A stretch of 64,000 nt of DNA from Odontocerum albicorne. Lineage: Eukaryota > Arthropoda > Insecta > Trichoptera > Odontoceridae. The DNA lies in assembly GCA_949825065.1 (NCBI GenBank), contig OX463842.1, positions 2,755,011 through 2,819,010 on the forward strand, in the 5' to 3' direction. Every line of letters starts with the position of its first letter. The first letter of the stretch is position 1. The notes under the pieces were generated by a model. It was given only the letters and a program-made list of their open reading frames with translations, did no database searches and had not been told where the DNA came from. Shown piece after piece: positions 22,068-31,859 of the stretch. The translations under genes were made by a program, and so were the position numbers.

Positions 22068-22290
22068 TCATCCACATAATATTGGTAAATACTTGCCTTC
22101 TAGTCCGTGGGTTTCGTGTTTGATTCCCAAATGGAACCAAAATATTTTTAAAAGAAGTCAATCTGGGTTTTGCTAAAGGTCTCTTAACCATATTTCTGGT
22201 TGGTTGGAAGAGAATGTCAACAAGAAATGGCAATAAACTCGCCAGGCTGCATTGCACACAATGAAAGTGTAATGCAATACAAATAACAGC
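22068..22290 (+). mobile_element. SINE family A
   Basis: Head 'tattggtaaatacttgcctt' with B-box-like 'gtgtttgattccc', body 'aagtcaatctgggttttgct', and tail 'ggttggttggaagagaatg' with 'ggcaataaactcgccaggct', ending in an AATACAAATAA-like run. A 5' AT-rich spacer separates it from the LINE 3' end that shares its tail. Confidence 0.7.
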
Positions 22291-22390
22291 ATCTCCAACA
22301 ACTTCTCATAATGCACACTTGATTCGTGTCAGTTATTTAAATTTGTTTTTAGTGCTTATTTATTGAAAAAGATTGAAATAAGTCAATTAA

Positions 22391-22640
22391 ATGATTTAGA
22401 AATGGGTGTACTGAGAAGAATATACGGGGTAATAATTTAGAAATGGGTGTACTGAGAAGAATATACGGGGTAATAATTTAGAAATGGGTGTACTGAAAAG
22501 AATATACGGGGTAATAATTTAGAAATGGGTGTACTGAGAAGAATATACGGGGTAATAATTTAAAAATAGGTGTACTGAGAAGAATATACGGGGTAATAAT
22601 TTAGAAATGGGTGTACTGAGAAGAATATACGGGGTAATAA
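22391..22640 (+). repeat. 41-bp tandem repeat, six units, inside a LINE relic
   Basis: The unit comprises taataatttagaaatgggtg and tactgagaagaatatacgggg. One unit decodes to the block EMGVLRRIYGV, which normally precedes the RIRNEV block of the same LINE. That block follows directly at 22645. The array is therefore an internal expansion of retrotransposon coding sequence. The period is not a multiple of three, so the frame is lost. Confidence 0.9.
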
Positions 22641-22960
22641 TTTATGATAGAATAAGGAATGAAGTAATTACAGTTTATGAGAACTTAAGGCGGATGTATT
22701 TAATAGGATGAAAAAGAGCCCTCTGAAATGGTTTGGGAATGCAAAACGAATAAACGAAGATAGACTAACATACCAAATTTATAAAGCAAATGTTAGTGGA
22801 AGGTGGGGTAGAAGAAGACCAATAAAAGTATGAATGGATCAAGTGAATGATATTTAAAAAGAATGAAACGTAGAAAGTAAGAGAAATCATAGGAGTTTTA
22901 TGAGAAGGCGTATAGATGTGGAAGATGCTAATGAAGTGTCTTAAGTTGGATAATTTTAGC
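22641..22960 (+). pseudogene. LINE relic (SAYP/RIRNEV family), C-terminal part
   Basis: Decodes in shifting frames to YDRIRNEVITVYENLR, DVFNRMKKSPLKWFGNAKR, INEDRLTYQIYKANVSGRWG, MDQVNDI and MRRRIDVEDANEV. The same order of blocks is seen at 25540-26010, 26640-26935 and 43685-44020. This looks like the zinc-finger-free C-terminal region of RTE-type ORFs. Stops are frequent. Confidence 0.65.
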
Positions 22961-23482
22961 GGTCTGCCATCTTTGTCTATAGCGACATGAAAATAACGTG
23001 ATGATATGAATGTATTTATTGAAAATGTTCGTTTTAAAATGGTTTAAAATTCTCACGAGATATGCACCAAGAACATTTTTTTAAAATCAGCTTTCCAACA
23101 ACAAATCAAATGTAATAAATAAGCATTAAAAATAATATGTGTTACAATAATAATGAAACCGTAATTTAAAAAAACATTTATGTGAAATATTGCAAAGAAC
23201 CGGAATCAAGGAATTTTTTTTTAGGAAGATATTTCTAATATTTCTTGTTCGTCACGCTCTTTACAGAGCAGTCGTGATCTTGGGAGCAAATTGATCACAC
23301 CACAGAAATAGTAACTTATCTTATGGCCGCAGCATCCACTCTCCTATCCTGACACTGTATTATTATTATTTTATAATATTTTTAATATTTCAATAAAAGT
23401 GGATTCAAGTCCTTAGTAAGATACCTCAAAGAAAGTCTGCTCTCTAAATGGCGATTTTTAAATTATCGTTTTCTTATCATTA
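22961..23482. other. No gene; short dispersed motif near 23395-23450
   Basis: AT-rich DNA. A 'gtggattcaagtccttagta' block followed by 'agaaagtctgctctctaaat' recurs near 12885 and 53700. Confidence 0.35.
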
Positions 23483-24097
23483 TAAACCTTTCCCTTCCTA
23501 CGCTAAAAAATCCGCACGTTCCGGTGCTGTGTATTCAATACACATGTAAAAATGAGCGATTCAAAATCGTAAAAATAAGGATATTCATAGCCAATCGCTT
23601 ATATTACTTAAATTTGAAGTCAAAAGTGATAATAATTGACATTTAACTGCTGAAAACATGAAAAAAACATCGGCCGACGTTCATAAAATGGGCAAAATGA
23701 CTACCTCAAATGGATGCCCGAGAACTGCTGAAGCGAGAAAACAAGCGAACTGAGATTATATTTCTTGCATTCCCATATACCGAAGTAGAGTGCAAGTGAG
23801 ACGTGAATAGCGTCACTTCTTCACCCATAGTGGTTTTTTAGAATGAACATACCTACGTCACACACTGGCACACGTTTGATTATATTGGTGAATTTATTCC
23901 CGATTTTCATAAAATATCTCTGATGTGGCCGATAAGGGTTAATTATTATTATAAATATTATTTTTTTCATTCAATGCGTAAATGTATTACGGAGTAATAC
24001 TTAAAATGTGAACCCAGTATTTATTATATTTATAGAGATATTAAAGTTTTTAGAAGCAATGTGTACTTGTTACACATCACAGGGAAGGACAGGTTAA
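23483..24097 (+). mobile_element. TTAA element, copy 5
   Basis: End A on the left, with the outer TTAA decayed to TAAA (23483-23486), then cctttcccttcctacgct and the palindrome tgtgtattcaatacaca. End B on the right has gtgtacttgttacacatcac and an intact TTAA at 24094-24097. The internal 'gttcataaaatgggcaaaat' region matches other copies. Confidence 0.85.
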
Positions 24098-24494
24098 ATA
24101 ATTAATACAAATAAAAAACGTTTAACTTCGATGTAACATCATTATCCTACCTTGACTTTCTTTTTGTGCGACTTCCTTGAACGGGAAACGTCTCAAATTA
24201 TCACCGTGTGAACATGTTCATATCAGAGGGGATAAAATTATAATTTGCTACAGTACAACAAATATTATGATAAGATAAAAAAATGAAGATGGCTTTAATT
24301 CTTATATATAAAAACATAAAATAAATTCGGAAATGCAGCAATTTGTAAAGAATTTTTTTAAAAAGTCCTCAAGGAAAGCTAACAAACTAACTAACCTGTC
24401 CGTCGGGAAATCACTGATCTTCCGCTAGTTTGTCGCGTTCCTCGCAAACCTTTTCTTGAAAGTTGTTAAAATATTTTTTCAGTTATTTTCCTTT
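24098..24494. other. No recognised feature
   Basis: AT-rich DNA without a supported feature. Confidence 0.45.
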
Positions 24495-24640
24495 AGCTAT
24501 AAGGTACATGGTAACGTGCTAGCTAGATTTTAATGCGAAAGGTCGCCGGCTCAAACTCCGCGTTACGATATCCCCTCAAAGACACAGACTTCTTTTCCGC
24601 ATAGTATTCGGGAGAATGATTATATCTATGAGTTCGGTAT
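24495..24640 (+). mobile_element. SINE family B, 5' part
   Basis: 'acatggtaacgtgctagcta', a B-box-like 'ggctcaaactccgcgttacg' and 'cccctcaaagacacagactt' match the head and first body block of family B. It breaks off where the LINE 3' end at 24641 begins. Confidence 0.6.
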
Positions 24641-24775
24641 ATGAATGTGGAAGAGGTGAAATATTTGGGTCGAAGAAGAAAAATCTGCTACTCGATCGTC
24701 TCTGCCTACCCCAAAAGGATCACCGAAGGATGGTATTTATGTATAACTTCAGTTATACATAGATACCATCCTGAT
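24641..24775 (+). pseudogene. LINE 3' end (SAYP family) with a 20-bp hairpin
   Basis: Decodes to NVEEVKYLGRRRKICYSIVS and AYPKRITEGWYLCIT, the last coding block of the SAYP LINE family. At 24731-24774 the sequence ggatggtatttatgtataac is followed by ttca and its near-perfect complement, giving a compact stem-loop. The 'SAYPKR' codons here are the closest in-window source for the 36-bp array at 33186-33905. Confidence 0.65.
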
Positions 24776-24866
24776 ATTTTACATATGATATTTATATTTT
24801 TGCATATGATATTTATATTTTTACATATGATATTTATATTTTTACATATCATATTTATATTTTTTT
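24776..24866. repeat. 22-bp AT-rich tandem repeat, about four units
   Basis: Units of tacatatgatatttatattt with one or two extra T, immediately after the LINE 3' end. Confidence 0.85.
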
Positions 24867-24959
24867 AAATCACCTGAAACAGGATGAGTTGAAAATATAA
24901 ACGTGTGATTTTAAGTATGAATTTAATTTCCACAAATAAAACTGTGACAAAAGATTAAA

Positions 24960-25310
24960 GGAAAATTCCATATCTGTGGGGATGATTTAATTGTTCATAT
25001 AAATTCCGTATCTGTGGGAATGATTTAATTGTTTATATAAATTCCATATCTGTGGGGATAATTTAATTGTTCATATAAATTCCATATCTGTGGGGATGAT
25101 TTAATTGTTCATATAAATTCCATATCTGTGGGGATGATTTAATTGTTCATATAAATTCCATATCTGTGGGGATAATTTAATTGTTCATATAAATTCCATA
25201 TCTGTGGGGATGATTTAATTGTTCATATAAATTCCATATCTGTGGGGATAATTTAATTGTTCATATAAATTCCATATCTGTGGGGATGATTTAATTGTTC
25301 ATATAAATTC
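24960..25310. repeat. 38-bp tandem repeat, about nine units
   Basis: The unit contains aaattccatatctgtgggga and t(g/a)atttaattgttcatat. Copies are almost identical, differing mostly at the g/a position. No coding potential. Confidence 0.93.
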
Positions 25311-25539
25311 AATTTGCAAAAACTGTGCTATTGTTTTCTGGGTGGTTGTGAGAATTTCTGAAGAAGGTTGTGCGATAATTAAACCGCCATATGAACCAAT
25401 TTGCCATAAAATTTTTAACCAAAATTATCAATATTATTTATTACTCATCACCTGAATGTTATTAATATAGCCACCAAAAGAAAGCCTTGGGATAGAAGGT
25501 AGAAACATCTGTAGCAGATATTAATACAATTAGTGGAAA

Positions 25540-26010
25540 ACAGAATAAGGAATGAAGTGATAAGGGGTGAATGTGAGTTTAAATAGGACGTGTTAAGTAG
25601 GATCAAGGACAGGACGTTGAGATGGTTTGGACATGGGGAACGAATGGATGAAAAAAGACTTACAAAACAGATATAAAGTTTTTTTTAACATGGCGAGTTT
25701 ATTGCCATGTGGTAATCTCTTCCAATCAACCAGAAATATGTTTTTATAGGCCCTAAGTGTTAACTAGACTGGAATCCTATTTAAAAAAATAGTTCAGATG
25801 TTAGTGGAAAGCGTGTGAGAAGTAAAGTATGGTTGGATCAAATAAGTGATATTTTAATAGAAGGAAACGTAGAAAGAAATCGTGAAATCTGTATGAGAAG
25901 GTATATGGATATGGAAGAGGCGAAGAATGTTTGTCAAGATAGGAAAATCTGGCGCTCTGCCTCTCTGTCTACCCCTACAGGGAGATGGCACGATGGTTTG
26001 TATATATAAA
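25540..26010 (+). pseudogene. LINE relic (SAYP/RIRNEV family) interrupted by a SINE A tail
   Basis: Blocks seen: NRIRNEVIRGECEF, RIKDRTLRWFGHGERMDEKR, then an inserted segment 25681-25793. After it come DVSGKRVRSKVWLDQISDI, LIEGNVERNREICMRRYMD and MEEAKNVCQDRKIWRSASLS, then TPTGRWHDGLYI-stop. This is the best-preserved member of the family and shows that the frame continues across the SINE insertion. Confidence 0.75.
25681..25793 (-). mobile_element. SINE family A fragment, minus strand
   Basis: The reverse complement gives 'aataggattccagtctagtt', 'ggttgattggaagagattac' and 'ggcaataaactcgccatg', ending in an A-run. The head is missing, so the copy is 5'-truncated. It splits the LINE frame described at 25540-26010. 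Confidence 0.65.
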
Positions 26011-26074
26011 GCGATTTATTAAAAATTGCAATATATAAAGCAATTTGTTAAATAATTTAAATAACTGTGTATTT

Positions 26075-26262
26075 TAAATTATTTAACAAAGTATCGATTT
26101 ATTTTTTCATGATATATGTCCTCAGTGAGATACAGGCAAAAGCCTAGTTTACTGGGAAACCGACAAATGAAAGACAACATTGTGTGCCCGAATTAAATTA
26201 CCTGTTGGTTTTTCGCAGAATATGTATATTTCTAGTCATGTGTAAAATAAATAAAAAAAAAA
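26075..26262 (+). repeat. Dispersed repeat C, 3' part
   Basis: 'tatgtcctcagtgagataca', 'aaaagcctagtttactggga', 'ccgaattaaattacctgttg' and a tail 'gtgtaaaataaataaaaaaa' match the other copies closely. The left half of the repeat is absent. Confidence 0.75.
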
Positions 26263-26639
26263 AATTTAACCTCCACAGTGTAAACCCGTTACCAATATAT
26301 TACATATTGATTGTAACTATTTTATAACCGTTAAAATAATTAAAAACAAGTTTAACTGAAAGAAAAATTGAACCATTTATATAGAGCATCAGTCCGTTAT
26401 ATTTGCTACCGTTCGAAGGCCTCTGCGCTCTCGGGGTAATTGCCGAGGACCGTAAAGCCTTGACTTAGTTCGCCCGTCTAACTTTATGCGTTCTTTGCTT
26501 TTAGTTGGTTTCCGAGCGGATAAAGCTTCTTGTTGAAACGTTTTTTTTTTTTAATAAAAAACAGTTTTTTAATACCATGGATAGAATGGAAATTTCATTA
26601 ATTTGTATAGCTCAGAAATGTTTTTATTGCAAAGTCAAT
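26263..26639. other. No recognised feature; small GC-richer block
   Basis: The 26405-26525 part is GC-richer (ggcctctgcgctctcggggt) than its surroundings. I could not assign it. Confidence 0.4.
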
Positions 26640-26935
26640 ATTATTTAAAAGAAAACATCGGGGGACAATGTAGAATACGAAGTTATAAGGGATGAAACAT
26701 AAAACTGATTGTATTTAGTAAGATTAAGAAGAATATTCTGGAATGATAAGGGTACGTAGAAAGAATAAATTTAGAAATACTAACAAATCGAATATTTATT
26801 GCAAATGCTTGGAAAAGGAATACCAAGAAAAGTATGATTGGATCAAGTGTATCATATTTTGAAAGAATGTCAAGTCAGAGAAATCGTAGAAGCTATATGA
26901 GAAAGTGTATAGATATAGAAGAGGTGAAAAAGGTT
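26640..26935 (+). pseudogene. LINE relic (SAYP/RIRNEV family), heavily decayed
   Basis: Residual blocks YEVIRDET, RIFIANAW, W-IKCIIF and MRKCIDIEEVKKV follow the family order, but there is a stop in almost every block. Confidence 0.5.
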
Positions 26936-27038
26936 CTTTCAAATGAAGCAGTTTTTTTAATAAATTTTTTTAAATTCTTGAATAAAACACACAATTTGCT
27001 TTGATTTCAAAAACATTTTATTGGTCATTGAAGTACTA

Positions 27039-27981
27039 TGCGTATCCAGAAAGTCAGTGTACTGAGGCTCTCACGACCGGATGGATTTTATTTTCGACAT
27101 GTTGGCTACATTTCCGTGTAGCCTTACCCTTCCCCTCCGCAACGAGACCGGTTCGAGGTCAGTACGTTGAGAAGTGTCGACGTGACAACACGTTTCGTGA
27201 AAAATGTCAATCCAATCTCCGAAATACGCGGCGTCATCCGTTATCTCGTTTGGAAGGGAAAACCTCCGGTTGAGGTTTATAATGAGGTGAAAACTGCATA
27301 TGGTGATAAAGCTATGAATCGTACGAGTGTGTACAAGTGGTGTCGCGAGTTTAAAAACGGTCACGTCACACCTCTTCACCCTCCGCCAAAAAGTTCAAAA
27401 CCACAATTTCAGCCAAGAAAATCATGGCATCCGTGTTTTGGGACTGTCAAGGAATAATTGTAATTGAATATATGCCTCAAGGGGAGACCATCAACTCTGC
27501 AAGATACTGTGAGACCCTAAAAAAATGCGGAGGGCGATTCAGAACAAGAGGAGAGGCATGCTGACAAAGGGAGTCTGCCTGCTGCACGACAATGCCAGAC
27601 CACACACGGCCAACGCCATGAAGGAACTGCTCGCCTCATTTAAATGGGATGTCCTGAACCATCCCGCACATTCCCCTGACCTAGCACCTTCAGATTACTA
27701 TCTCTTTACCTCCCTGAAGCTGCACATGGGTGGAAAAAGGTTTTCAACCGACGAGGAGGTAAAGGAGGAGATGGAGAAGTGGAAGGAGGGGTTGGCGGGA
27801 AACTACTTCGAGGAAGGCATCAAAAAGTTGATACCCCGCTTCACCACCTGCATTGAGAGGGATGGCAACTATGTCGAAAAATAGCTTACATATGTACTAC
27901 GGTAACCACGTAATTTTTTTGTTTAAATAAAAAAATTGTAACCTTAAAAATTCAGTACACTTACTTTCTGGATATGCCTCG
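27039..27981 (+). mobile_element. Mariner (DD34D) element, internally deleted, TA flanks
   Basis: TA at 27037-27038 and 27982-27983. The ends share gtatccagaaagtcagtgta (left) with atatccagaaagtaagtgta (right, inward), an inverted repeat of about 25 bases. The insertion interrupts the older relic at 26945-28265. The unoccupied sequence can be read at 60190-60215. Confidence 0.85.
27167..27887 (+). pseudogene. Mariner transposase, DD34D, broken
   Basis: The enzyme cuts and rejoins its own element at TA sites. The first part (27167-27410) has the paired helix-turn-helix: EIRGVIRYLVWKGKPPVEVY, NEVKTAYGDKAM and VYKWCREFKNG. The linker and start of the catalytic domain are deleted. The second part has MASVFWDCQGIIVIEYMPQG with the first aspartate, then a frameshift at an A-run near 27520. 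GVCLLHDNARPHTA carries the second aspartate and HSPDLAPSDYYLF the third, with 34 residues between the last two. The C-terminus is GIKKLIPRFTTCIERDGNYV. All three catalytic aspartates are present, but the deletion and frameshift rule out activity. Confidence 0.85.
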
Positions 27982-28299
27982 TATATGAGTAATAAATGAT
28001 ATTTTAACACAAAAAACAATGTCCGCCAAATGTCCACCCCTTGCAGCTCAACAGATGTCCACTCTTTTGTCAACATTTTCGATGACATTTTGGCATAATT
28101 GCGGTTCTAACTCACCAATAACGCGATTATTTTCGTCTTTCAGCTCAAGAATTGAATGGAGGTCATTCTTATAGACCTGGCTTTTCACGTAACTCCAGAA
28201 AAAATAGTCCTACGGTGTCAGATCACATGATCTTGGGGGCCAATTAACATCACCGTTTCCGGAGATTACAATACATAATATAATTCAACAATTTGAACG

Positions 28300-28450
28300 C
28301 GTTGTTGTATTGTATACGACTCCATTTTTTATAAATGTCATACATTACACTTCTCAAATGACACAAGACCCAGGCAAGTTCGCTATCTGTGTTTTATCCA
28401 AGAATTAAAAAAAACGCTAAATTTGAAAGACTCTTTAGATACAGACACTT
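28300..28450 (+). pseudogene. Second end fragment of the IS630-type relic
   Basis: 'aaatgtcatacattacactt', 'gtgttttatccaagaattaa' and 'gctaaatttgaaagactctt' parallel 60185-60310. It is oriented opposite to the main relic at its left. Confidence 0.5.
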
Positions 28451-28654
28451 CGATTTCTTACATTTATTTAATTTCTTTTTCAAAATATCACTTCGTACAG
28501 ACATACCAAGTAGTCAAAGAAAACAGATCGTCAATCTTTCCAATCATATAACACTTCCTTCACCTTCTTCGCCACAGTCATACATCATGTTTTTTCGGTT
28601 GTGCTTTACTTACGCATGCATTATAAATTTGTTTCGTCTATCTTTCATCACCCG
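28451..28654. other. No recognised feature
   Basis: AT-rich spacer. The 104-codon frame here has no recognisable motif. Confidence 0.4.
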
Positions 28655-28840
28655 CCCGCTTAATATCTCCAAACCACCGTTACTTCATTCCCTTTTTGAA
28701 TGAAGTAAAGGTGGTTTGGAGTGAATGAAGTAAATGTTTCATTCCCTTTGTGAATGAAGTAAAGGTGGTTTGGAGTGAATGATGTAAAGGTTTCATTCCC
28801 TTTGTGAATGAAGTAACGGTGGTTTGGAGATATTAAACAC
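28655..28840. repeat. 54-bp tandem repeat, about three units
   Basis: The unit contains gaatgaagtaaaggtggttt, ggagtgaatgaagtaaatg and tttcattccctttgt. It is 18 codons long, so a minus frame (FTPNHLYFIHKGNETFTS per unit) stays open. Part of each unit is complementary to itself (attc...gaat). Confidence 0.85.
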
Positions 28841-29583
28841 ATTTTTATTTTTATACCTCTACTGCAATATCCTCTCAAGATGCACTGTTAATTGTTTTTT
28901 CACATATTTCCATTAATTCTCTCTACATACTCAAATCATCTCATATTATTACTTTTCATTCTGCTTATTACACCAGTCCTTAGTTCAAACTAATTCTTAA
29001 TCACATCACTTCGTATTTTACGAGTATCATACATCGTCACCTCACATATTATCCTCAGTATGCACATAATACAGTATTTATTGGACTCTTTTCAGACTAG
29101 ATTATACTCCACGTTTACTCCAATTGTCAAAGATGGCACTAAAATTCAATTGTGAACCATACATCACATTATTCTGTTTGACTATAATTGTTTTAACGCC
29201 CCATTAGTTTTACTTTATGTTGTTTGAAGTCGTTAAATATCTCTCGTAACTATTTTATCATGATAGAAAAATATCATGATATTTTTACTGATTCTACAAT
29301 ACTTGCTTTAGTCTTTCATTATTCAATTTGCTTCCGTCATATTTTTTATTAATGATATATTCAATTTAAGACATCTTTAGAAGTCAATGGGTAAGTGCGC
29401 TGCTTCAGTATTAAGACTTGTTCAATTTAATTTAATTTTTCTTTCATCCCGGTACAAAGTAATATATTAGATAACTTAACATAGTTTCTAGGTTCGCTGT
29501 CTGTGTAAAAATGTCATAAAACAGCGCTTTATATTTTTGTTAATCAAAGTTTAATAATGAAAAATCACCAAGGCAAAGTGGTA
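28841..29583. other. No recognised feature
   Basis: AT-rich DNA. A short palindrome (atcatgatagaaaaatatca) near 29255 is the only structure noted. Confidence 0.4.
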
Positions 29584-29755
29584 TGGTTTTTTATTGTGGA
29601 AAGATTCCGCGAGTCAGAATGTTTTTATTGTGGAAAGATTCAGCGAGTCGGAATTTTTTTACTGTGGAAAGATTCAGTGAGTGGGAATTTTTTTATTATG
29701 GAAAGATTCAGGGAGTCAGAATTTTTTTATTATTGAAAGATTCGGTGAGAGTCAG
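29584..29755. repeat. 34-bp tandem repeat, five units
   Basis: Units of tattgtggaaagattcagcg and agtcggaattttttt with moderate divergence. No gene. Confidence 0.88.
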
Positions 29756-29804
29756 AAAATATATTTAACTATAACGATAAATGAAGTATTAATTTTTTTA
29801 TAAA

Positions 29805-30080
29805 ATATGTTGTTTGTTGATAAGGCATTAACGTTGTGGAGGTTTAAATACATTGTAATTTATTTTTATCAAACACTGTTTATTCCACTTTTTTGTAACG
29901 GTATAACTTTACCGGTTTCAAGGCTTTCACCTCATCTTCAGTGGAGCATAAACAAGACTATTCTGTGCCTTGTTTGTGCTCCCCTGAAGATGAGGCGAAA
30001 GCCTTAAAACCGGTATGGTTAAACCGTTACAAAAAAGTGGAATAAACAGTGTTTGATAAAAATAAACAACAATGTTTTTA
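29805..30080. mobile_element. Fold-back element, copy 1
   Basis: The left arm (from about 29848: tttttatcaaacactgttta, ccggtttcaaggctttcacc) is matched by its complement on the right, up to 30070. The loop is about 30 bases (acaagactattctgtgcctt). The left side extends further (ttgataaggcattaacgttg), which equals the right extension of the copy at 58400-58635, so the family has arms of at least 130 bases of which each copy keeps one. The arm carries cctgaagatgaggcgaaagc and ttaaaaccggt (gaaacc in other arms), a layout often found near Penelope-like ends. Confidence 0.7.
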
Positions 30081-30964
30081 TAAAATGTTTAAAATATTAT
30101 CAGAAAAAACACTTTTTATGTTATGTTATTTCTATTTCATTCAATATATTTTTTTATTTCAATCATTCCTTTATTTATTTGAATACTTTATTGTACAGTG
30201 AATATTTTTTTTAGCAAACGGTCATCTATTCCAACGAACATATAAAACAAATTATAATTTAAGTCTCATCAATGACTAGAAGATAAAAGGAAAAATGGAA
30301 AAAATATACAAAACTAGGGAAAACAGGTTAAGTTATTGAAGGAAGATGGAATGCTTTTTCATTCACTGCTAGAAATATTTCGACAATTGTATTTTTTTCT
30401 AATATTAATTAGAAGACTTGTTGTTATCTGGAAAATGCAAAAGGCTTTCTCTGCACATAAATACTTTTTTGTATATGGTTAAATATTGTAGACATTTTTC
30501 CAAGTGATAGCATCTTCCAGCCTAACAGAAATATTTTTAAAAGGTTTTAAGTGAAACCAAACTATAATGCTTTTTAATAAAATTTAATACCTACTAAAAG
30601 TGAACAACGTAATTACGTTTAATGATGGTAAGAAACTATATCAACGGGTGTCGTTTTATGGTATGCATTCACTCTAGGTTCGATTCCTGGCTGATTCACT
30701 TCCGGACTGGTTCTACTCGTAGACCATTTTACGTCTTAATTTAAGGATCCAGAGGGCGCTCTGAATAGCGATATTCTCGTTTTTCAACCTTCTTTATATT
30801 TTTAATGAGTTTTTCTAGTTAAAAAACGGTCTTGAGGAGATCGTAAAGGCCAGAAAACAGCACCATACCAAAATATCTAAGTAAAAAAACTGTTTCATTA
30901 AATTCAAACATAATAGTCTTGGAAATATATAGAAATTTTAATATTAAAATGACTTTTTTATTTG
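30081..30964. other. No gene; possible SINE-like head near 30640-30730
   Basis: 'taggttcgattcctggctga' is a B-box-like motif with 'ggtatgcattcactc' before it, but no family tail follows. Remaining sequence unrecognised. Confidence 0.3.
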
Positions 30965-31238
30965 TATTTTCACGCTTATGCAATGAAAGTCGACCAGTTT
31001 CGAGATTTTCCCGCTTATGCAATAAAAGTCGACTAGTTTCGAGATTTTTCCTCTCATGCAATAAAAGTCGACTAGTTTCGAGATTTTCCCGATTGTGCAA
31101 TAAAAGTCGACTAGTTTCGACATTTTCCTGCTTATGCAATAAAAGTCGACTAGTTTCGAGATTTTTCCTCTCATGCAATAAAAGTCGACTAGTTTCGAGA
31201 TTTTCCCGCTTATGCAATAAAAGTCGACTCGTTTCAAG
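30965..31238. repeat. 39-bp tandem repeat, seven units
   Basis: The unit contains tcccgcttatgcaataaaag and tcgactagtttcgagattt. It is 13 codons long, so frames on both strands stay open (per unit SRLVSRFSRLCNK on plus). One side runs into a (TC)n tract. Confidence 0.93.
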
Positions 31239-31242
31239 ATTT

Positions 31243-31243
31243 C

Positions 31244-31290
<47 letters not shown>
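31243..31290. repeat. (TC)n microsatellite
   Basis: About 24 TC dinucleotides directly after the 39-bp array. Confidence 0.95.
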
Positions 31291-31292
<2 letters not shown>

Positions 31293-31859
31293 AAACCACA
31301 ATATATACTCAAGAAACAATACATAATAGTCGTACGTGTCTATATTGTGGTATGAGAAAGAAGATTACCTTTCAGAACTTGTCGGCTTATCGTAGAAGTG
31401 GTAAAACACAAAGTTCAAATAAGAAAAAAGTGTATTCATTTTTTACAAATATTTTTTAGTAAAATAACAAACAGTGCTTAGAGTTTGAAAACTTTTTGTT
31501 TGAAATTTAATGTCAGGTCCCGAAAAGCTTTTAGATGACATCAGCTTGCTCCAAGTAATGGTATTAAATATCTGGAAAGGATCCAAGAGTCATATATCTA
31601 CAAAAGAAACGCTATATATTTATAAGATAAATGGGTAATTAAATTATAATTAGGAAATTTATGAGCTTGTTAATTATTATTACAATTTATTCGTTAGGTA
31701 AATCAGTTCTAAATTCCACATCGCATAACTTCCCATTCAGAATCTATGTGAAAATGAATGCTTGAAAAAATGAACGATTCGTCGGCTTGCCTTTTATTTA
31801 TTTAACGCATTAACTAGTAAATAATTTCTTTAAATTTCCATAAAAAAATGACAAAAATA
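31291..31859. other. No recognised feature
   Basis: AT-rich spacer without supported features. Confidence 0.4.

Larger units (their letters stand above)
26945..28265 (-). pseudogene. IS630/Tc1-mariner-type transposase relic, split by a mariner
   Basis: The minus strand from 28265 decodes to NWPPRSCDLTP-stop-DYFFW, SYVKSQVYKNDLHSIQELKD, NRVIGELEPQLCQNVIENVD and KRVDIC, then GGHLADIVF. The pattern WPPRSPDLTP-DFFLWGY-K and C-terminal GGHL-DI-F is that of a well-known insect transposase class of the DDE_3 superfamily. The non-coding end continues at 26945-27036. A mariner sits between the two parts. Related fragments lie at 28300-28450 and at 60020-60320. Confidence 0.7.

Noticed and set aside
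28389..28703. 104-codon ORF
   Set aside because: AT-rich frame without motif, running into the 54-bp tandem repeat.
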